Below are positions 56,705 to 64,000 of a stretch of 64,000 bases of DNA, in pieces; position 1 is the first letter of the stretch, and each line of letters opens with the position of its first letter. The notes under the pieces were generated by a model that was not told the origin of the DNA, did not search any database, and saw only the letters and a list, made by a program, of their open reading frames with translations. Both the position numbers and the translations under genes were made by a program. The DNA comes from Cliona cf. orientalis (lineage: Eukaryota; Porifera; Demospongiae; Clionaida; Clionaidae), in contig OZ005707.1 in the NCBI GenBank assembly GCA_963930775.1, positions 3,410,001 to 3,474,000 on the forward strand, read 5' to 3'.

Positions 56705-57123
56705 CCGTATTGCCTCTAATTTAACGGACATCTCTAATTATCCAGACACCATTTCAAATTATTATTTTACCTCTAATTACACCGGACAGTCAATGAAGTT
56801 TGAATTTTTGTTGTTGTAATTATCCGGACATCATTCTAATGCAGATAGCTCGCACTAACACGCTACCTATTACCCATATCAGTGTATGAAGGAGGCGAGT
56901 TGTTTTCTTTCCCACCATGAACAGGGAGCTCCAGGTACCTCTTATTTTCTCAACCTCCGCAGCTGCTCGATCGCACGTCCATTTGACCGAATGCGCATGT
57001 GTGAAAGCGTGTTCTAATTCATCGGACACTTCGAACGCCAACTATTTTCGTGTGCTTTAATTATAGTGGATATTGGCCAAAATAATTATTTTTCTGGTGT
57101 CCGTTAAATTAGAGGTAATACGG
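56705..57123. mobile_element. TA-flanked CCGTATTGCCTC-ended MITE
   Basis: Ends CCGTATTGCCTCTAATTTAA and ttaaattagaggtaatacgg, with TA at 56703-56704 and 57124-57125. 419 bp, non-coding. It is inserted in the spacer of the repeated unit, so it is younger than that duplication. Confidence 0.85.
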
Positions 57124-57299
57124 TATGTGCTTTTCCCCTAGCCTTGAGTGTGTGCTGTGGTGATTTTGAGTACTAGTAGGAAGTAACGTGTTGCAGGGGC
57201 CACGGGTACTGAACCTCAATACTGATCATATACTCTGAGTTTTCTAGGCTCTACTAGGAGTTTTCTTGCATTTTGTGGCTCTCCTATGTATTTCACCAG

Positions 57300-57795
57300 T
57301 ACTTTGTGGTGTTTGTTGGACAATTATTTTTAAAATTGAAGTATATAGGCTGCCTGCTTGCATTGTATGGCTCTGCTATGCATCCAGCTTGACTATGTGG
57401 TAGCTTATGGACTGTTTTTTCTGGTCTCCTTGAAAAAAAGAATTTAAATAATTAATGTAATTCTCTGAGGACTTGGGAGCACTTGGGGAGATATTTTTTA
57501 TATGGGTCCGTAGAATGGGTCAAAACTAGAATTTTGATAGTAGGAAATTTTGATTCACACCTTAGAATTAAAGTTATGGCACTTTGAAGTATTCCCATAA
57601 TTAGTATGTTTGTGTAGGACCTAGGATCTAGGAAGCCATGCATTTGCAATGTTTTCCGCCCACGCGCACATTAACATGACGACCATTACCCACTTTGGTC
57701 AAAATCGATGTTTAGGCTGCCTGCTTGCGCAATTGCATTGTGTGGTGGTTTTCGGACATTTTTTTCTGCTTAGTGTGTGGTCTGCTTGAAAAAAA
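57300..57795 (+). mobile_element. acactaag-family 3' part and full copy
   Basis: 57310-57430 is the 3' part of one copy, and 57430-57790 is a complete copy that contains cgtagaatgggtcaaa and ends in ttttttctgcttagtgtgtgg. It closes the third large unit. Confidence 0.7.
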
Positions 57796-57797
57796 AG

Positions 57798-58375
57798 CAA
57801 GCCTAATTAAGCATGTGGGCGTGTTCCAGGCAGTGTGTGCGTGTGCGTTAATGCAGCTGGGTTGTATTGCTTCCGATTGGGCGTGGCTTCATGAGCCAAT
57901 GCTCGGATATCAGGGCGCAGGACCGGGCCGCGGTGCTAGGTGGGCATTCCCTGATGCGGTGTGACCTTTGAACCCTGCCAGGTGGCTTTGGGGGCGTGGC
58001 AGGAGATCAAAAGTGAGGCCATGTCAGTTAATGAGGAGGGGACCGTACGGCTGGACGGAGCTGACGACGGATGTGGTTGCGATGATGTGTTGTTACCAGG
58101 AAATGAGGTGAGCTCTTGTGTGGGCGGTGTGGCAGAACAGCCTTGAAGTGTTCGTGTGCCTTGAGGAAGATGTGTGTTTTAATTGGGATTGATTGTGGGC
58201 TTCCGGTGGACATCCGGTGGCCAGTAGGCGCTTGATTGAAAATGAGGCAGAGGGTGGTGCTGTTTTGGGCGTGGTCTGGCCCCTCCCTTCCAGCTCGGCT
58301 TCCGGTCCATTGAGGATATTAAATGAACACTTCCGGCTCTAGCAGGGCGTGGTCACACAACATGCACCACACTTA
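57798..58375 (+). repeat. GC-rich block, copy 1 of a 570-650 bp duplication
   Basis: From gcatgtgggcgtgttcc through attgggcgtggcttca, ggcgtggcaggag and gtgggcttccggtggacatc to cacttccggctctagcag, this block matches 61663-62335. Both copies follow an acactaag-family element ending and have open but frame-shifted reading frames rich in Gly, Ala and Val. I recognise no protein family; it is probably part of a transposable element. Confidence 0.6.
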
Positions 58376-58653
58376 TGAGTTTAGGGGGCAACTATATGTG
58401 CCTTATGTGATCTGACAAAGAAGGTAGCTTGAGACTCTTCCGTTTAGGGAGAAAACCAAGTTCTAAGTTTTATTGTTGGCAGCAGCTGATCTGTACCGTT
58501 ACATTACCGCTCCTTGAGCCTTGCGCAGGCTCCATGACATCCATGATCTATCCAGCGGAGCACTAGCGCTGCATGTGCTAGTGAGTAGCTCGAGCGTCTT
58601 ACCGTTTACCTTACGTTTCATATCCATGATCGATCGATCCAGCAGAGCACAAG
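58376..58653. other. Spacer before the long inverted repeat
   Basis: No gene was seen. A cggagcactagcgctgcatgtgctag palindrome lies near 58556-58581, and the catgatc(t/g)atc(c)...ccagc(g/a)gagcac motif occurs twice (near 58541 and 58626). Confidence 0.4.
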
Positions 58654-59010
58654 TATGGTGGCCCAGAAGGGTCATTTCCGAGCGGAGGCGCATCTGCGCT
58701 GCGGCAATGAGTGGAAGTGCACGGACTGGAGCGGCAATGAGCGGCCCTGGTCGGATTTGAGTGGAAACAAGCGGAATGATTCGGAAGCTCGCGGATAAGT
58801 GCGGATTATCCCGGAAACGAGCGGATCGATGCAGAAAAGAGCGGTCATTGGCGGATTCCGTCGGAAACTAGGGGCGGCTCTCCGCAATGGGCGGAGTAAG
58901 GCGGAAAAGAGCGGCCACTGGCGAACAAGCGGATTAATTGGGAAAACTGGCGGATAAGTGCGGCTTGAGCGGATTAATCCGGTAATTTGCTGATTTTTGC
59001 GGCGATCCAC
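58654..59010. repeat. Left arm of a 4.6-kb inverted repeat, made of cgga/gcgg microrepeats
   Basis: The arm begins tatggtggcccagaagggtc and consists largely of degenerate units such as gagcggattaatccggaaa and gagcggcaatg. It is the inverted complement of 62750-63208. The unit length varies around 12-15 bp. Confidence 0.75.
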
Positions 59011-59397
59011 GGTATCTAACTACTAGTACCACTACTAGGTATAGACGACTTAAGGTGTGAACGTTTAGCCGATTAGATGACCACCAGGAGGTGTGACCAG
59101 GTGCGACTCGCACCTTTGCTGCTGCCTCAAATTTATTAGTCGTATATGGGAATAGAAATACTCTCAGTTGCTACGACACGATAAAAATTTAGCAGCACCC
59201 TAGAGCCTGAGTGCAGTAACACTAAAGGATCCATAATTGTGGCGATAGATGAATGGCAAGAGTCCTTGCTATTTTATGTGTGTTTTAGAGCATTTCTTCC
59301 CGTACCCATAGTGTATTTTTGACCACCAGTGGGCGTATGCATACGTGTGATATAGTGCGATTCACACTTTTTAATAAGATAAACGTTCACGCCTTAA

Positions 59398-59729
59398 CAG
59401 TGGCGGATCCAAGATTTCTTGAAGGGGGTTTCTGTTACACGTTTACGTGCGTAGCGCGCGCAAAATTTTAGAAGCCACACACATTTTTAGTGAACCTCGC
59501 CCATTTCGATCATTTTGAGCGAAACTACCAGCCCAATCGAGCTGCTTTCGAACAATTTCTCTGCTAACACATGCTAAGATGAGCCATAACAGCAGTTTAC
59601 TTAGATCTGTAGCCAGAGAGGGGGTTACATTTCCTGAAAATCACAGCCACTCCATAAAGTGCTTGTATTTCAAGTCTGCCAAAAGGGGTTTCCACGGAAA
59701 CTATGGAAACCTGTCTGGATCCGCTACTG
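59398..59729. mobile_element. MITE with CAGTGGCGGATCC ends, second copy
   Basis: Ends CAGTGGCGGATCC and GGATCCGCTACTG bound 332 bp. The flanking pentamers are CTTAA and CTTAC (four of five match). Its interior matches 5893-6192 in the opposite orientation. Confidence 0.75.
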
Positions 59730-60411
59730 CTTACCGTACTCGCTCTATTTATTCGAACATTCTAATAGCTCGAACGGCAAGTTTAAGTAATTTATTTCCT
59801 TCCTAATTCGTCGAACATCTAAGTTTTCTCATCCGCTCTAAATCAATCGAACGGCCACGCGGTATGGCATGGCAGGAGCTCGAGACAACTCTTCCACGTT
59901 CATCGAACAGTGTGGCTACCACATCTTGGACAGCATATAAGAGTGGAAGGTAACACAGACACAGCGGACAATGATCATTTTGCGATCGCTCCTGAGAGCA
60001 CAGCGATACTGAGAACTCTAGAGCTGACAACGATAAACCTATAGTTGGGCATCGACTACTGTTTCTTCGTCGCTATAATAGTGCTTTCTCCATTTGCACC
60101 GGGTCCATTCTATTTACACTCGAACAAACCATTGCCCGAATTTATTTACTTTCTATTTAAGGTACCATTTAATTGCGTGGGCGTGAGCGTCAGGAATGGC
60201 TAATTCAATTAGCGAATCGTGAAGGGGCGTGGCCGAAGAGGCCATACGAGTGCTTTTGGTCGAAGGTGGGCGTGTCCAGAATCGGCCAGGGATGATTATG
60301 CGCGTGTAATTAGCGACCGGAAGTGGCCCCTGAAGAAAAGGCCGGTAATTGCCCACATCAAAGCAAGATCAAAGCATTCTTGCTTAACTATTAACCGCAA
60401 CGACTTAATAA
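59730..60411. other. Unclassified interior of the long inverted repeat
   Basis: The segment includes repeated tcgaac motifs (59753-59840, 60120-60125). A ggtaccatttaattgcgtgg arm at 60162 has its complement at about 62369-62389, so a second, inner inverted repeat spans 60162-62389. Confidence 0.45.
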
Positions 60412-61640
60412 ACACTAAGTAGAAATTAAACACTAAGTAGAAAAAAAAAGCATATTTAAATAATTAAATAATCTAATTCATGGGGGGATTGGGAGCACTT
60501 GGGGGGATAATTTTTACATGATCACGCAGAATGGGTCAAAATTAGAGATTTGACCAGACAGATTTTTGATTCACACCCTACAATTAAAGTTATGGCCCTT
60601 TGAAGTTTTCCCATGTTTGTATAGGAAGCCATGCGTTTGCAATGTTTTCCGCCCATGCGCTACGTGAGGGGCGGGGCCACGCGCACATTAACGTGACGAC
60701 CATTACCCACTTTGATCAAAATTGATGTATAGGCTGCTTGCTTGCATTGTATGGCTCTACTATGCATCCAGCTCAACTATGTGGCCGTTTTTGGACAATT
60801 TTTTTTCTGCTTAGTGTTCAGGTCACCTTGTTAAACACGAAGTAGAAAAAAAAAACTTAAATAATGTAATTCATGGGGGATTTGGGAGCATCTGGGGACA
60901 TAATTTTTACATGGGCACGCAGAATGGGTCGAAACTAGAGATTTGACCTGAAAGAATTTTGATTCACGCCTTAGAAATGAAGTTACGGCCCTTTGAAGTT
61001 TCCCATATGTTTGTACAGGGAAGCCATGCGTTTGCAATGTTTCCGCCCACGCGCTACGTGAGGGGCGGGGCCACGCGCGCACATAAACGTGACGACCTTT
61101 ACCAACTTTTTGACAAAATTGAAAGTTAGGCTGCCTGCTTGCATTGTATAGCTCTGCTATGCATCCAGCTCGATTATATTATGGTGGTTTTGGACTATTT
61201 TTTTTCTGCTTAGTGTTCTGGTCGCCTTGAAAAAAAAAAGATTTAAATAATTAAATAAATAATCTAATTCATGGGGGGTTTGGGAGTACTTGGGGGCATA
61301 ATTTTTACATGGGCACGCAGAATGGGTCGAAACTAGAGATTTGACCTGAAAGATTTTTGATTTACGCCTTTGAATCGAAGTTACGGCCCTTTGAAGTTTT
61401 CCCATATGTTTGTATAGGAAGCCATGCGTTTGCAATGTTTTCCGCTCACGCGCTACGTGAAAAACGGGAATACCCGCGCACACAAACGTGACGACCTTTA
61501 CCTACTTTAGTCAAAATTGGAGTATAGACTGCCTGCTTGCATTGTATGGCTCTACTAAGCATCCAGCTCAACTATGTGGTGGTTTTGGACATTTTTTTTT
61601 CTGCTTAGTGTTCAGGTCGCCTTGAAAAAAAAAAAAAAAA
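60412..61640 (+). mobile_element. Three head-to-tail acactaag-family elements
   Basis: Copies at about 60412-60833, 60834-61232 and 61235-61625 are near complete and in the same orientation. The landmarks gggcacgcagaatgggtcg, gaagttacggccctttgaag, cgctacgtga and gcattgtatggctctactat are in constant order. The chain ends in a run of A at 61626-61648. Confidence 0.8.
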
Positions 61641-61662
61641 AAAAAAAAGCTAATTAGGCCTA

Positions 61663-62335
61663 ATTAAGCATGTGGGCGTGTTCCTGGCACTGTGTGGAGT
61701 GTGTGCGTGTGCGTTAATGCAGGTTTTATTGCTTCCGATTGGGCGTGGCTTCACGGGCCAGTGCTTGGACATCGGGGCCGGGGACTTGGCTGCGGCGATA
61801 GGTGGGCGTGTCCCGGATGCGGTGGTGACCTTTGAACCCGTCCAGGAGGCTTTGGGGGCGTGGCAGGAGGTCAAAGGTGAGGCCATGTCTGTTAATGAGG
61901 CACTGTACGGCGGTGCGATCGAGGGGCCTGTACGGCTGGACGGAAGCTGACGATGGTTTGAAGCGGATGTGGTTGCGATGACGTGTTGTTACTCCGCCCA
62001 CACAGGAAATGAGGTGAGCTCTTGCGTGGGCGGTGTGGCAGAACGGCCTCCAAGTGTTTGTGTGTGTTTTGGCCTTGAGGAAGCTGTGTGTTTTAATTGG
62101 GATTGATTGTGGGCTTCCGGTGGACATCCGGTGGTTAGTAGGCACTTGATTGAGAATGGTGGTCCTTGGGGAACAGGGTGGGGCTGTTTTGGGCGTGGCC
62201 TGGCCCCTCCCTTCCGGCTCGGCTTCCGGTCCATGGAGGATATTAAATGAACACTTCCGGCTCTAGCAGCCACACCCCTGAGACCTGTGCAATTAAAAGG
62301 GCGTGGTTACACAACATGCACCTCACTAATGACTT
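61663..62335 (+). repeat. GC-rich block, copy 2
   Basis: It matches 57798-58375 but is longer in places (for example cggtgcgatcgaggggcctg near 61912). The open frame at 61672-61950 encodes about 92 residues of unknown family. It is followed, as in copy 1, by a block with acaacatgcacc. Confidence 0.6.
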
Positions 62336-62749
62336 TGATGTGGTTTAGGTGTCATATCCCCCACCTCACGCCCACGCAATTTAATGGTACCTTAACACCG
62401 AACGGCGATAATTATTTTTGGCCGTTCGGGTAAGTCATCTATAATTTAGAACCCAAAAGAACAACTGGAAAACAACCAGCTTGATGATAGCTGGTAGCTA
62501 AGATTATAGTAGTCCGCTATCTTTAATAACGATGGGCGTGGTTAACTTTTCACGCATAAGATAGTCACGCCCGTAAAATGTTTTTGGGCGTGACTTTCAT
62601 GTTCATGCTATTGTATTGTACAGCCTAAAGTTACCACGGCTAACACTGAGTATGTACAGCATGTATGCTCGTTGAGTACTTGCACTCTTGCTTGTACGTC
62701 ATGTGGTAGCGCAGGTACGCATGCGCACTTGGTACATGCTGATAGCCGG

Positions 62750-63208
62750 ATTAATCAGTTCGTTTCCGCTCAAATCCGCACTTATCTGCCGAATTTCCCG
62801 ACTAATCCGCTTGTTTCCGCTCAATATCGATGGAATCCGCTAGTGGCCGCTCTTTTCCGCAATCAACCGCCTTACTCCGCCCATTGCCACACCGCTTGGA
62901 GAGCCGCCCCTAGTTTCCGACGGAATCCGCCAATGACCTCTCTTTTCCGCATCGATCTGCTCGTTTCCGCCCTTTTGCCGCTTGTTTCCGAGATAATCCG
63001 CTCAATTGTCTCAAAGCCGCACTTATCTGCAAGCTTCCGAATTATTCCGCCTGTTTCCGCTCAAATCCGAATGTTTCCGCCCATTGCCGACCAGGGCCGC
63101 CCATTGCCGCTCCAGTCCGCGCACTTCCGCTCATTGCCGTAGCGCAGGTGCGCCTCCGCTCGTTGCTGCGGCGCTCAAGCCCGGAAATGACCCTTCTGGG
63201 CCACCATA
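62750..63208. repeat. Right arm of the 4.6-kb inverted repeat
   Basis: Degenerate ccgct/tccgc units (ccgcttgtttccgctcaat-like) run to cgctcgttgctgcggcgctc and gacccttctgggccaccata, the complement of the left arm at 58654-59010. The arm is somewhat longer than the left one. Its plus-strand ORF (62672-63142) is a by-product of the repeat. Confidence 0.75.
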
Positions 63209-64000
63209 CACACAAGCGCTACGTGCGCTGGGCCTAGGGAATTGCCGAGCTCGCGCGTGCGCGAGGGCCAGGGCGCTGTCACATGACTTCACCATGGCAA
63301 CACATTCTGAGCATGTGCATTATATCACAAAATTGCGTATCAGACACGCCCAGTTGTCAATGCGCCTTGTTGTATTATGTTGCACAGAAAGTGATGTTTC
63401 ATATGCAACATATTTTGCCCAAGGGTAAAATGCGGTTGAAATGCCCTCATGTTTTTGCCAGAAGGGAAATACAACAAGTCAGTCATTACCCAAGTCAGTC
63501 ATTGCCGTCAGGCTGATGTTTCACTCGGGCTACGCCCTCGTGAAACATCCAGCCCTTGTGCAACATAACCCATGTTGCACCATATCTTGGGTAATAACTA
63601 TTACGTACACACCCACTATACCGTAAAATTTAATGTCAAGATAACGCGAAATTAGCGTGCCAAGATGAGAGGTCAAGGCAATCTTGAGCTAGCCCTGGAA
63701 ACTAGAAAGAAAGATTGACAAATGGTCATTTTTTTGAACATCTGGTTCTGGCATATACAATGGATTTGATGAATGGTCTTGGTCTTGTTAGATAGATAAT
63801 TTGCTGGAGATTCTGATTTTCACACTTAGAAATTTCACAAAGTTACCTGTTTTGAGATATTTGGGTATTTGTAGTGTATTACATATATGGCATATCCGTA
63901 TCATCCCTACTTATAGAGTCTACCGACTCTATGATAATATTATTGTAATAATACTACTTTCAGGGTTCCCTTGTGATACAAGTAATAGCAATCGATCAGG
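63209..64000. other. Right edge: intergenic with an inverted repeat copy
   Basis: 63703-63946 is the inverted counterpart of 26880-27118 (shared agagtctaccgactctatga and gaacatctggttctggcata). An actataccgtaaaattt motif at 63616 resembles a CCGTA end but has no partner. The gggcgtagcccgagtgaaa-like palindrome at 63521-63545 (tttcactcgggctacgccctcgtgaaac) is a short hairpin. Confidence 0.45.

Noticed and set aside
59730..60160. A CCGTA-ended element starting at 59733
   Set aside because: The left end ttaccgtactcgctctattt resembles the CCGTAT group, but no complementary right end was found.
62672..63142. A 156-codon ORF on the plus strand
   Set aside because: It is produced by degenerate ccgct microrepeats of the inverted-repeat arm; the mirror arm gives a similar ORF on the opposite strand at 58672-59010.

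Overview
This window is animal nuclear DNA. It is AT-rich, has compact spliced genes with GT-AG introns of mostly about 80 to 650 bp, and is packed with short inverted-repeat transposons. The gene families present (a sheddase of the ADAM10 type, a ZU5 gene, MOB1 and a cadherin) and the texture of the repeats suggest a sponge such as the demosponge Amphimedon. That organism assignment is inference; the exon structures are read directly from the sequence.

Layout of the genes. On the minus strand, 421-4187 carries the 5' half of an ADAM10-like metalloprotease (signal peptide, prodomain, catalytic domain), running off the left edge. On the minus strand, 6278-8390 is a five-exon ZU5-domain gene copy broken by two in-frame TGA codons and a frameshift. 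On the plus strand, 13425-28899 is a complete six-exon MOB1 gene of 216 codons plus stop. Its last intron is 13.7 kb and holds a decayed Ty3/Gypsy element (17866-26091) which itself carries at least four later insertions. On the plus strand, 39004-40251 has the first seven exons of a cadherin; no later exon was found to the right edge. A minus-strand beta-helix-like fragment lies at 37603-37880.

The rest is mobile DNA. From target-site duplications and terminal repeats I could separate these groups: TAGTCTCG-ended elements with 8-bp duplications (hAT-like); CAGTGGCGGATCC- and CAGGGGCGTAGC-ended elements with 5-bp duplications; CAGAGGAGGTT-ended elements with 9-bp duplications; a long foldback with 7-bp duplications (two copies); GGCC-ended elements with TAA or TTA duplications (Harbinger-like); a TTAA element; a pogo-like TA element; and five elements with unrelated interiors that share CCGTAT...ATACGG ends next to TA. 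A roughly 400-bp element with acactaag(t/c)agaaaaaa ends occurs about 15 times, mostly in chains at 51.7-61.6 kb. A 6.2-kb element at 43526-49750 has the order A-B-A'-body-B', like the split direct repeats of DIRS/PAT-type elements. A 4.6-kb inverted repeat spans 58654-63208.

There is no operon-like cooperation between the genes. MOB1 is a Hippo/mitotic-exit kinase adaptor, while ADAM10 and the cadherin act at the cell surface. No CRISPR array, rRNA gene or intact tRNA gene was seen. Three tRNA-like promoter sequences sit inside repeats.
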